DNA of 7,777 bases from Actinomycetota bacterium (GCA_003567835.1 PWYO01000001.1:1-7777), one strand, 5' to 3'. Positions 1-5,956 are shown, counted from the stretch's first letter. The notes: generated by a model from the sequence alone, not told the origin. A program made the numbers and translations.

Positions 1-509
1 TCCAGCATATCATAACAATAAAAACCCATAAATTCATCAAGTTTGGAGTAGTAGAAAACATCTCCCTTTAGATAAATATAGAGTCCCGTGGGATCCTTTT
101 CATAAGGATGATAGACCCAAAGCTCCCTATTATTGGCGGGGTCAACAGCAGCCATTCGCACAAGATTGGCAGGATAACCCAATATTTGTATCAGCTCATC
201 GCGGTGTTTGTTCTCAAGCGAGACATCCTCCCAACTGGGCTTAGGCCGAATGGTTGGTTCAAATGTTTGCACCGGGACCGTTTCTGGGATTTGGGCAGGT
301 TCATCCACGATCATTTCTTCCTGTATGGGCTCTTCCCGGAGAGGCACTTCCTGGGTGGGTGGTGCAGGGTCTTCTTCCGTTTCTCCATTCATGGCACTCA
401 ACAGCCCTGCTATGGTATCTGGGTCCAAATCTATTGTGCAGAAGATGCTAAAGCTCAGTATAAATACCAGTGCTGCAAGTACAATCAGCAGTTTTTGCAG
501 TCTTTTCAT
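1..509 (-). CDS. Exported protein with BamE/SmpA-like C-terminal segment, truncated by the left edge
   Basis: Reading the minus strand from ATG at 509 gives 169 residues open to the window edge; the C-terminus is missing. The start is well supported: GAAAGGAAAAGAAA lies directly before the ATG, with the AAGGA core 7-8 bases away. Residues 1-24 form a basic start (MKRLQK) followed by a hydrophobic stretch ending SIFC. Phe before that Cys makes it a poor lipobox, so this may be a cleaved signal peptide or an anchor. Residues 43-90 are a Glu/Pro-rich linker. Residues 100-160 look folded: LIQILGYP, then a Trp-Val-Tyr strand, then GLYIYLKGDVFYYSKL. A helix with an LGxP turn followed by WxY and a GLYIYF-like strand resembles the SmpA/OmlA (BamE-like) fold, but this is a pattern match only. 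The gene is likely real; its function is unknown. No convincing promoter was found upstream. Confidence 0.8.
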   Translation of the reverse strand, partial: MKRLQKLLIVLAALVFILSFSIFCTIDLDPDTIAGLLSAMNGETEEDPAPPTQEVPLREEPIQEEMIVDEPAQIPETVPVQTFEPTIRPKPSWEDVSLENKHRDELIQILGYPANLVRMAAVDPANNRELWVYHPYEKDPTGLYIYLKGDVFYYSKLDEFMGFYCYDML

Positions 510-682
510 TTTCTTTTCCTTTCGATTTGAAAGTTTATAAACGCCTAGCCTGCTATATGCCACGGTATCTATTGAAATGCTGTATCTTTTTAGATCAGCA
601 TGCATGCAAAAAGCAATTTTCTATGACAGCCTAAACCTTCCCCTGTTTCGGGTCAGTTGGATCGATTAGTTGGTTGCTCTTA

Positions 683-1155
683 ATTATTATTATATTTATA
701 GTATACCATATTTTTTGATAAGACATCTTTTATATGCCGGAATAAAGGACCTCCTATGCCCATGGCAACCTGCTCCGCTTGTTTGCAAAAAATACGCAAT
801 TTCTTTATCCGCACACCGCTTGCCTGCGCTTGGATATTATGTCTGGACTCTACTTGCGCTCAAGCCATTGGCCTGGGGCAATCAGAGGGTTCTGGACTTT
901 TTTTCGTATATGCTTTAGGGTCAATCCAGGTTAAAGTAAGATTGTGTACAGCTTTAGGATAAAATTCGCGTAGAGGTATGTTCATGCGAAAGCAATCAGC
1001 ATGGTTTGTCTTGGCTGCATACCAGTCATAATTGTCGAATCCAGACCTTCATGCAGACCCGCTGATTCCAAATTTTTGGACTTTCCATCCAACCAAAAAG
1101 AGCCGGTTTTTAAAATTCCAGCAGATGATCCCCCTTTAGCTTTAACACCCCCACG
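683..1155 (-). pseudogene. Possible remnant of a protein-coding gene, broken by stops and a frameshift
   Basis: On the minus strand just past the GNAT gene, one frame is open for 57 codons (1155-985; it contains KTGSFWLDGKSKNLESAGLH). An overlapping second frame is open for 62 codons (1048-863; it contains FDNYDWYAAKTNHADCF and LTWIDPKAY). That second frame has a TGA at 860-862 and then runs another 59 codons to a TAA at 680-682. Their composition is protein-like, and a shift near 1045 would join the first to the second. No start codon with a ribosome binding site was seen and no family was recognised. Frames of this length also arise by chance, and the opposite strand has comparable open frames here (1001-1237). 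It is best regarded as a weakly supported relic or as non-coding. Confidence 0.22.
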
Positions 1156-1187
1156 CTATTCGGACAATGGCCCAATAGGCCGCTTTC

Positions 1188-1805
1188 CTAATGGGGCTTG
1201 CGGGCCATTTCCCACATGGGTACATGTAGCTTTTTAAAAGTGATTTTCTGAAGCACACCAAAGCCATGTTTTTCATAAAATGGAAGGTTTTCTTCCTTTT
1301 CTGTTTCCAGATAAACATACAATCCTTTACGGTCTGCTTCCTGGCAAATGACATCCATCATTTGGCTGCCAAAACCTTTTCTCTGGGCTGATGAGACCAC
1401 ACCAATGATCAATAAGTACAAATACGACTTGCCTTTCATCTGCTTTTTGCGATCAGGAACCAGCTGCTTGGATATGATGCTTAAATTACCAATGGCTTCT
1501 TTGCCCATCTTGGTCCCATAGGAGAGGGCACCGCAGCGCAGCATCCCCCACATGGTCATATTGGAATACTTGCCGGGAACCCAGGCTGCTATTGCCTCCA
1601 GCTTGGCTGAGGTCGCATAGACCTTTCCAAATTTTAACCCATACAGCAAAGGGCATGTAAAAAAACTGGACAATGACTTCTCCCTATGGGGATCATTTTT
1701 AAATACTTCTGCCCAGAGGGGGTCGTCCCTGAAAGCATCTTTTAGTTTTTCTGCAGCTTTGGGTATTTCTTGTCTGTCTAGGGGGTGAAGATGTTCTGTG
1801 GACAT
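1188..1805 (-). CDS. GNAT-family N-acetyltransferase
   Basis: A complete protein of 205 residues, a usual length for a stand-alone GNAT enzyme with an N-terminal extension. GNAT enzymes transfer an acetyl group from acetyl-CoA to an amine; the substrate cannot be read from this sequence. Evidence for the family: a beta-strand plus pyrophosphate-binding motif A at about residues 129-150 (LYLLIIGV then QRKGFGSQMM, fitting Q/R-x-x-G-x-G/A) and the C-terminal NLPFYEKHGF motif at about 173-182. The N-terminal half carries DDPLW and AIAAWVPG, as in GNAT proteins related to fungal and actinobacterial uncharacterised acetyltransferases. ATG at 1805 is chosen because AAGGAG sits 7 bases before it; a TTG one codon upstream (1808) would leave only 4 bases. 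There is no signal peptide, so it is cytoplasmic. It stands alone, with a possible promoter about 60 bases upstream. Confidence 0.93.
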   Translation of the reverse strand: MSTEHLHPLDRQEIPKAAEKLKDAFRDDPLWAEVFKNDPHREKSLSSFFTCPLLYGLKFGKVYATSAKLEAIAAWVPGKYSNMTMWGMLRCGALSYGTKMGKEAIGNLSIISKQLVPDRKKQMKGKSYLYLLIIGVVSSAQRKGFGSQMMDVICQEADRKGLYVYLETEKEENLPFYEKHGFGVLQKITFKKLHVPMWEMARKPH

Positions 1806-1863
1806 CAAACTACTCCTTTTTAGCCAATGACAATAAATTTTATGACTATTTTACGGTTTTCCC

Positions 1864-1890
1864 ATCATAAAGTACAAGCAAACTAGTCAA
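1864..1890 (-). promoter_or_regulatory. Possible promoter of the GNAT gene
   Basis: On the minus strand TTGACT (1890-1885) and TATGAT (1869-1864) match sigma-A -35 and -10 hexamers at five of six positions each, but the spacer is 15 bases, shorter than the usual 17. It lies about 60 bases upstream of the GNAT start. It is a prediction from sequence alone. Confidence 0.35.
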
Positions 1891-2002
1891 ATATTGGGTC
1901 ATGCCTGTTTTTATAACATTATGATGTCCCTGTGTGTAGGCTGATTGCATCAATCATGCCTGCCTTTTCTGCTGCAAGAACCAATGGCATCAAAAGAAGC
2001 CT

Positions 2003-2251
2003 TTGGCCTGTATTGGGGCCATTGCCCATGCCCTATGTGAAAGAGACCATCCTAAGGTGATAGAAGAAACTTGTAACAAAAAGCAAGGCTGTCCACCGTG
2101 CCTAAAAAAAGATGCATCAGCTGTATGCACCAATATGGACACAAGCAACACATTTGCCGTTTGCCGCAGGCATGACTGTTCATATACAAAGACCGATGCC
2201 GGCAAAAAAACAGCCCTGAAGGAAATAGGGGAAGGCAAACAATCAGATTAG
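2003..2251 (+). CDS. Cysteine-rich open reading frame of uncertain status
   Basis: The frame is open from a TAG at 1937-1939 to the TAG ending at 2251, 103 codons in all. The only near-N-terminal start is TTG at 2003, giving 82 residues, and no ribosome binding site precedes it. From that start there are eight cysteines, at residues 3, 12, 24, 30, 33, 42, 54 and 59, including GCPPC and CRRHDC. Such clusters are typical of zinc or iron-sulfur sites, but no family was recognised. More cysteines lie in the open frame before the TTG. The tail is Lys/Gly/Glu-rich, like a real protein end, and the antisense frame is much less protein-like. It could be the C-terminal end of a gene that has lost its 5' part, a small protein with an unusual start, or chance. 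Confidence 0.3.
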   Translation: MACIGAIAHALCERDHPKVIEETCNKKQGCPPCLKKDASAVCTNMDTSNTFAVCRRHDCSYTKTDAGKKTALKEIGEGKQSD

Positions 2252-2284
2252 GCGTACCAGATCTTCAGGCCGGAAAGACTTCGA

Positions 2285-2302
2285 AGCGGCCAATATGCCG
2301 CT
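2285..2302. repeat. Short GC-rich stem-loop between convergent reading frames
   Basis: AGCGGC (2285-2290) and GCCGCT (2297-2302) form a perfect 6 bp stem with a 6-base loop. It lies between the end of the Cys-rich frame (plus) and the end of the acidic lipoprotein gene (minus), where a shared terminator might sit. There is no T-run on either side, so it is not a standard intrinsic terminator. Confidence 0.25.
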
Positions 2303-2389
2303 AAACCAGCGTATGTGCCATCGCGAAAACAAATTCAGCTATCATCATGGCTAAAACCAGGGAAAGTAATCCTATTGGAGAAAATTCTT

Positions 2390-3052
2390 CTAGCGTCCGG
2401 GCGCCTTATTGCCGACATCCGGTCTTCGGCCCTGCCCTTGGGAATCTGGGGCTTTTTCATCATTGCTACCATCTTCCTGATGGATATCTTGCTCTTCGGA
2501 AATTTTGTCACTGTTATCCTGATCCTGGTTTTCTGCTGCCTCCGCGGCATGCTGGTTTCCCTTACCACGCTTGCTTAGGGCTTTTTCCAGACCTTGCTGT
2601 GCTTGCTCCGGTGTTTTCTCCTTGACCTCTTCCAGTACTTCCCGGCTCTTTGAAGTAGCCACATCCACCAGCTCTGCTACAGTTGAATCTCCTTCTTTGA
2701 GCCCTTCCGCTATGGCAGAAACCTCCTGTCCAAAAGCATGGTTGGATTCTTCATCAGGCTCTTTTTGTTCATCTTCATCCTGATCCTGATTATTTTTTTG
2801 GACATCTTCATTGGTTGCCTGTTCATCAGCATCATCCTGGTCTTCAGCATCCTCAGAGACTTTAAAATCATTATTTTGGTCTCCATCATTTTCCTCTTCA
2901 AGGACAGGTTCTTTCTCCCCATCCTGGGACAAGACCTCTATGGTTGCCTGCTCTTTTGCCCCGGATATGTCCAATCCGCCTGTCTGACAGCCTATCAGGA
3001 AAAAGATCAGAAAGAAAAGCATCACTATAGACAATTGCTTCATTGTATCCAT
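2390..3052 (-). CDS. Acidic lipoprotein with DUF5667-like helical core
   Basis: A 220-residue lipoprotein. The signal peptide is classical: a short basic start (MKQL at residue 4), a hydrophobic core, and the lipobox LIGC with Cys22 as the lipidated residue. Residues 40-105 are a low-complexity acidic tether rich in Asp, Glu, Gln and Asn. Residues about 126-172 form a helical, charged segment (ELVDVATSKSREVLEEVKEK, then TPEQAQQGLEKALS) whose V-L-E-x-V-x-E-K-x-P-E-Q-A pattern resembles the conserved part of DUF5667 proteins. The rest is again acidic and ends in a basic tail. DUF5667 has no assigned function; a surface or envelope role is inference. No clear ribosome binding site precedes ATG at 3052 or the alternative ATG at 3043, which is odd for this window. 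A good promoter lies upstream. The gene appears monocistronic. Confidence 0.85.
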   Translation of the reverse strand: MDTMKQLSIVMLFFLIFFLIGCQTGGLDISGAKEQATIEVLSQDGEKEPVLEEENDGDQNNDFKVSEDAEDQDDADEQATNEDVQKNNQDQDEDEQKEPDEESNHAFGQEVSAIAEGLKEGDSTVAELVDVATSKSREVLEEVKEKTPEQAQQGLEKALSKRGKGNQHAAEAAENQDQDNSDKISEEQDIHQEDGSNDEKAPDSQGQGRRPDVGNKAPGR

Positions 3053-3104
3053 ACTTATCTGAATTTATTATAATTTACATATCTGTGTTATTTATTGTAT
3101 TTTG

Positions 3105-3133
3105 AATTTAATACTTTTTCGTATTCATGTCAA
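3105..3133 (-). promoter_or_regulatory. Likely sigma-A promoter of the acidic lipoprotein gene
   Basis: On the minus strand a perfect TTGACA (3133-3128) is followed after exactly 17 bases by TAAATT (3110-3105, four of six -10 positions). This would give a leader of roughly 45-50 A/T-rich bases before the ATG at 3052. Confidence 0.5.
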
Positions 3134-3149
3134 GACTTTGAACCTATGT

Positions 3150-3161
3150 CCATGATCATGG
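3150..3161. promoter_or_regulatory. 12 bp perfect palindrome upstream of the lipoprotein promoter
   Basis: CCATGATCATGG is its own reverse complement and lies 16 bases upstream of the -35 box of the acidic lipoprotein gene. The position would suit an activator site; no regulator is recognised and chance is possible. Confidence 0.25.
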
Positions 3162-3169
3162 GAGCGTTC

Positions 3170-3230
3170 TTTAGACCGTGAAAAGTTTCCCGCTCTTCAG
3201 GGGCCAGCCGGCAGTGGTTTTCGGTCTAAA
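3170..3230. repeat. Long imperfect inverted repeat forming a hairpin of about 61 bases
   Basis: TTTAGACCG (3170-3178) is perfectly complementary to CGGTCTAAA (3222-3230). After a two-base bulge, AAAA (3181-3184) pairs with TTTT (3218-3221), giving about 13 bp in all. The apical part is GC-rich and can fold further (CCCG...GGGG). There is no T-run next to it, so it is not an ordinary terminator. It lies outside any credible gene, upstream of the lipoprotein promoter. Confidence 0.45.
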
Positions 3231-3426
3231 TCTTGGCATCTGGGCGTCTTGCAGCAAACTTATACCATCAAGATTTTTTTTAGCAGCCATCCATCACAAA
3301 AATGGTGAAAAGCGCATCTAAAAACAAAGGGGGTGCAATGATTGCAAAAACAATGGACGGGAGTAAAGCAAGAAAAACCAAGGGCAGAAGAGATGGATCT
3401 CAGGCAAAAAGCTTGCTGTGCCACTG

Positions 3427-3506
3427 CCTGCCGTAGGCAGGTTTTGCGCGGGGGCCATCCCGTGCACGGCCCAAGCAAGCCTCTTGCAGGCTATCCAACG
3501 CCTGCC
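3427..3506 (+). ncRNA. Candidate structured RNA: GC-rich hairpin cluster with alternative pairings
   Basis: Three stems lie in tandem in a gene-poor stretch. CCTGCC (3427-3432) pairs with GGCAGG (3436-3441) around a 3-base loop. GGGCC (3452-3456) pairs with GGCCC (3468-3472), with outer TTGC/GCAA. GCAAG (3475-3479) pairs with CTTGC (3483-3487), or alternatively AGCCT with AGGCT. A second CCTGCC at 3501-3506 competes for the same GGCAGG, so two exclusive folds are possible. A terminator-like stem with T9 follows at 3533-3560. It could be a small RNA, a leader element, or a dispersed palindromic repeat of the CCTGCC-GGCAGG kind. No known RNA family was recognised and no clear promoter was found. 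Confidence 0.25.
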
Positions 3507-3532
3507 GCTTTGCCTCTAAAAGATTGGTCCTC

Positions 3533-3560
3533 TAAAACTATGGAAGTTTTATTTTTTTTT
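3533..3560 (+). terminator. Possible intrinsic terminator (AT-rich stem, T9 tract)
   Basis: TAAAACT (3533-3539) and AGTTTTA (3545-3551) form a perfect 7 bp stem with a 5-base loop, directly followed by nine T (3552-3560). The T tract is excellent but the stem is weak in GC. No plus-strand gene ends here, so it would terminate an RNA such as the hairpin cluster just upstream. Confidence 0.4.
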
Positions 3561-3664
3561 GCATATAATTGATTTTTAGCAATTTATACGGGATTATTTG
3601 CCTTCAGTCTATGGATTCCGTAGGTTGGATCTGCAAAAATTGTTGTAAAAAATCAAAAAAACGG

Positions 3665-3693
3665 TTGATACATCGAACCCCAACTTTTTTAAA
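3665..3693 (+). promoter_or_regulatory. Possible promoter of the FN3 lipoprotein gene
   Basis: TTGATA (3665-3670; five of six -35 positions) is followed after 17 bases by TTTAAA (3688-3693; four of six). The transcript would start near 3700, a few bases before the AAGGAG at 3706-3711. Confidence 0.35.
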
Positions 3694-3722
3694 AAATATA
3701 TCAAAAAGGAGCATTTTCAAAA

Positions 3723-5000
3723 ATGAAGAATATTGAAACCACTATTTTACAAAAAGGAGGCTTTTTGGCAAAAGCAGCTGTGTGCATCTTCCTGATGCTG
3801 CTTATTGTTCTAACTGTTGCATGCAGGGGCGAAGCCCGGCTCACAGAAAATGAATTCCTGCCGCCCCAGAATGTGGATATTGTAGAATTTTCAGAAAGCG
3901 GGGCCGATCGAATGATCACCCTAGCCTGGGATGCACCGGATACCGAACAGCCTGTTATTGCATATATGGTCTATAAGAATGGAGAAGAAATCGCCACAAC
4001 CTCAGATTTAGCGTACCAGTATACCATTGGAAATAATGACTATGAATTTTATATCACAGCCATATACCAAGGTGAAGTAGAGAGCGGCCCGAGCAATATT
4101 ATAAACACAGCGGAAGCTTATGCCCTCCTGCCTCCCGTGGGCCCAGGTACAGGAGAAGACCGACAGACCGGTGAAGTGGATGATCCGGAACAAGCCAATG
4201 GTCATGGCACCCAAGAGAACCATACAGCCCAGGGTAACCAGGAAGAAACCAATGGGGCGGCGGGCACAGATCCTTCCCAATGGGATACTGCCCTAAGCGG
4301 TTTATGCGGAAATCCCTATTATCCGGTTGCAGAAGGGGTAACCCATACCTATAAGGTAAATGGCCTAACCCTTACCAGCACCATCACTGAATTGAATGCA
4401 GATGGTTTTACAGTATCCTGGGTAATTCCCGGTTCTACGCAAACGCATCAATGGCAATGCCTGCCCGAAGGACTGATTGATCTAAGCCAGCCAGGCGGCG
4501 GCCAGGCTATGGAGGTTCTTGGCGAGGGCTTCTCGGTTACCGGTACTTCAGAGGTTACCGGGATTACCATACCCAGCACAATATCCGTGGGAGACAAATG
4601 GACACAGACCTATTCTGGAACTCTGTCCGTACAAGAATTTGGCGGCCAGATGGACTATTCCGCCGCTATAGATTATACTGCTGCAGCCAAAGAACAAGTT
4701 ACCGTAGCTGCAGGAACCTTTGAGGCCATAAGAGTGGACAGCACTTTAGAAGCTGATTATGTCCTGGCCACCCATGGCATAACCTTCCCCCTTTACAATC
4801 ATAGCATGACTTCCAGTGCCTGGCTGGTGGAACATGTTGGAAGCGTTAAATCAGTGTCAAACCATGTGATAAAGGGCTCAGATGCGCTGCAGGACATGTA
4901 TGGAGGATTACAGGATCTGAATATCCCAGTTGCCGATCTGCATGAAGAAGTAAGCGCAACTATGGAGTTAATCGAATACAGTTTGCCCCAACAGCCTTAA
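3723..5000 (+). CDS. Lipoprotein with fibronectin type III domain and TapB/DUF3108-like C-terminal domain
   Basis: A 425-residue surface protein. A hydrophobic segment at residues 17-33 ends in LTVAC (Cys34), an acceptable though not ideal lipobox. Residues about 47-130 are a fibronectin type III domain: PPQNV, ITLAWDAP, a YMVYKNGEEI strand, then YEFYITAIYQGEVESGPSN. Residues 131-188 are a Gly/Asn/Gln/Glu/Thr-rich linker. Residues about 195-385 match the beta-rich TapB/DUF3108 type: YYPVAEGVTHTYKV, a VGDKWTQTY strand, the signature VTVAAGTFEAIRV and AWLVEHVGSVKSV. These domains are thought to be extracellular binding or scaffold modules; no catalytic residues are visible and the ligand is unknown. 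ATG at 3723 has AAGGAG 11 bases upstream. A TTG at 3765 has a stronger AAGGAGG only 4 bases away and would give a textbook short signal peptide, so the true start is open. It appears monocistronic; no downstream terminator was seen. Confidence 0.92.
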   Translation: MKNIETTILQKGGFLAKAAVCIFLMLLIVLTVACRGEARLTENEFLPPQNVDIVEFSESGADRMITLAWDAPDTEQPVIAYMVYKNGEEIATTSDLAYQYTIGNNDYEFYITAIYQGEVESGPSNIINTAEAYALLPPVGPGTGEDRQTGEVDDPEQANGHGTQENHTAQGNQEETNGAAGTDPSQWDTALSGLCGNPYYPVAEGVTHTYKVNGLTLTSTITELNADGFTVSWVIPGSTQTHQWQCLPEGLIDLSQPGGGQAMEVLGEGFSVTGTSEVTGITIPSTISVGDKWTQTYSGTLSVQEFGGQMDYSAAIDYTAAAKEQVTVAAGTFEAIRVDSTLEADYVLATHGITFPLYNHSMTSSAWLVEHVGSVKSVSNHVIKGSDALQDMYGGLQDLNIPVADLHEEVSATMELIEYSLPQQP

Positions 5001-5073
5001 TGCTTGCAGGTATATGAAAAATCTGGTTTTGCCTGGTTTGCTTTCATTTCATGGTTGATGAATCTGTGTGACC

Positions 5074-5516
5074 CTATCTCTCAGCAAGACTGTGGCATTG
5101 GCCAAATGGATGATTCCCTTTCCGGTCAATCGTCCAGATTTTTGAAAAAAAGGCCATAGGTTTTACAACACCTTTACCCGCAAAAGGGCAAGAAATGCTT
5201 TTCGAAAGCCTGTATCTTTTGGCCGATTCTATGATTGGTATTTTTTCTGCTTTACACATGAAAGGTGCCATGTTTTTGTTCGATTCGTGAAAAAACTTGT
5301 AGCTTATTTTCTGGCTGGGCCGTATGCACACCACCTGCGGGGTTATTTTGCTGCTTTCCGCAATCTTTTGCTGAGGGTCTTTGCATGGCCATATAATAGG
5401 TATTTTCCAGTTTTTTGGCAGGCGCACCAGCTTTACCAGAAACAAGCATCCCGGACAGCTTTTTTTACCAAGACCAGTTGCAGGTTATACCCCTGGTAAG
5501 TCCTATCACAGCAGCC
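5074..5516 (-). pseudogene. Probable decayed thioredoxin-like gene, possibly the broken remainder of the Cys-rich peptide gene
   Basis: The frame of the 54-residue peptide continues past its TGA for 27 codons to DACFW, a TAA (5433-5435), then SWCAC and QK. This recalls the thioredoxin-family FWxSWCxPC active site with one residue mutated to stop and one lost. A neighbouring minus frame then reads KKLENTYYMAM, which is what usually follows WCxxC in this family. The third frame runs to a TAG at 5074-5076 and contains KPMAFFSKIW and DRKGNHPFG near its end, like the cis-Pro strand and beta-hairpin (PTxxFF...DxxGN). With the upstream signal peptide the total is about 200 codons, a normal size for a secreted thioredoxin-fold protein. 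No single frame carries all motifs. The call rests on motif resemblance over three frames and could be wrong. Confidence 0.35.
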
Positions 5517-5681
5517 TCACCTAGGCTGGCACTGGCTGCAGCAGGTATGTTCCGTTTCACATGGATTTTCTTCACATTCTGCTGTTTGCTGCAGTGTTGC
5601 CGCAGAACCACCACAAGTTAAAGGCAGGGCAAAAGCAATGGCTAAAGCGAAAAAAGGTATCATATATCGTAATTTTTTCAT
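5517..5681 (-). CDS. Small secreted cysteine-rich peptide, or 5' end of a pseudogene
   Basis: ATG at 5681 gives 54 residues ending in TGA at 5517-5519. AAAAGG lies 6 bases before the ATG, so translation initiation looks sound. Residues 1-28 are a good signal peptide: MKKLRYM, a hydrophobic core, then GGSAA suited to signal peptidase I cleavage after Ala28. Cys23 (PLTCGG) is not in a canonical lipobox. The predicted mature part of 26 residues has five cysteines in the pattern C-x4-C-x5-C-C-x2-C with several Glu and a His, suggesting disulfides or metal binding. It is oriented divergently from the metal-binding lipoprotein gene. Because the same frame resumes beyond the stop with thioredoxin-like motifs, this may be only the intact front of a broken gene. 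No homologous family was recognised. Confidence 0.5.
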   Translation of the reverse strand: MKKLRYMIPFFALAIAFALPLTCGGSAATLQQTAECEENPCETEHTCCSQCQPR

Positions 5682-5712
5682 AAATGGCCTTTTATTTTTG
5701 CTATTGCTTCAC

Positions 5713-5741
5713 ATCATACAATATCTCATGGAGAATTTTAA
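5713..5741 (-). promoter_or_regulatory. Possible promoter of the Cys-rich peptide gene
   Basis: On the minus strand TTAAAA (5741-5736) and TATGAT (5718-5713) are separated by exactly 17 bases. The -10 matches five of six positions, the -35 four of six. It ends 32 bases before the ATG at 5681. Confidence 0.35.
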
Positions 5742-5767
5742 CTGCTTGTTATGCGGCGCTTGCCCTA

Positions 5768-5956
5768 CTATTCTGCATGCAGGTTCTCCAATGCTTCTTT
5801 GATGGATAGAAAAAGTTTTTTTACCTCATTGCCCTTATACCTGCACCTGGTGAAAAGATTGTCCGAGATAGGCCCCCAGGTTCATGAAGTGATGATTTTG
5901 GCCCCTTTATGCCTAAACAGGGCTGGCGTAGGCACGCTGGGAGCGGCAGCTTCAAA
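5768..5956 (-). pseudogene. Possible remnant of a protein-coding gene with an in-frame TGA
   Basis: On the minus strand one frame is open for 24 codons (5956-5885; it contains APSVPTPALFRHKGAKIITS), meets a TGA (5884-5882), and continues for 37 codons to a TAG at 5768-5770 (it contains NEVKKLFLSIKEALENLHAE). The end reads like a genuine C-terminal helix. Upstream, a different frame (from TTG at 6054) reads HEHHEKLDKTMRKKPKANVY and would join by adding one T near 5950, as after a homopolymer deletion. There is no good start or ribosome binding site, and no family was recognised. A 6 bp stem directly follows the TGA. Decay is the simplest explanation; selenocysteine recoding is a remote alternative. 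Confidence 0.25.

Noticed and set aside
598..607. GCATGCATGC palindrome
   Set aside because: Ten bases of simple alternating symmetry, not placed at a promoter.
670..1237. Plus-strand open frames at 670-918, 756-962 and 1001-1237
   Set aside because: No ribosome binding sites, overlapping each other or the GNAT gene, with no recognisable motif; probably chance or antisense of older coding sequence.
2315..3073. Plus-strand frames over the acidic lipoprotein gene, some resembling membrane proteins
   Set aside because: They are antisense translations of Asp/Glu-rich codons, which give Phe/Leu/Ile/Ser-rich shadows.
3247..3281. TCTTG/CAAGA stem followed by eight T, as a terminator
   Set aside because: Stem of only 5 bp with a 17-base loop, and no gene ends there.
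3171..3290. 39-codon minus frame from ATG at 3290 (contains RFRPKTTAGWPLKSGK)
   Set aside because: Protein-like, but there is no ribosome binding site, a stop lies two codons upstream, and it sits inside the hairpin region; too short to claim.
3338..3436. 32-codon plus frame after an AAAGGGGGTG sequence
   Set aside because: A basic, low-information peptide whose stop lies in the loop of the CCTGCC/GGCAGG hairpin; the RNA reading is at least as likely.
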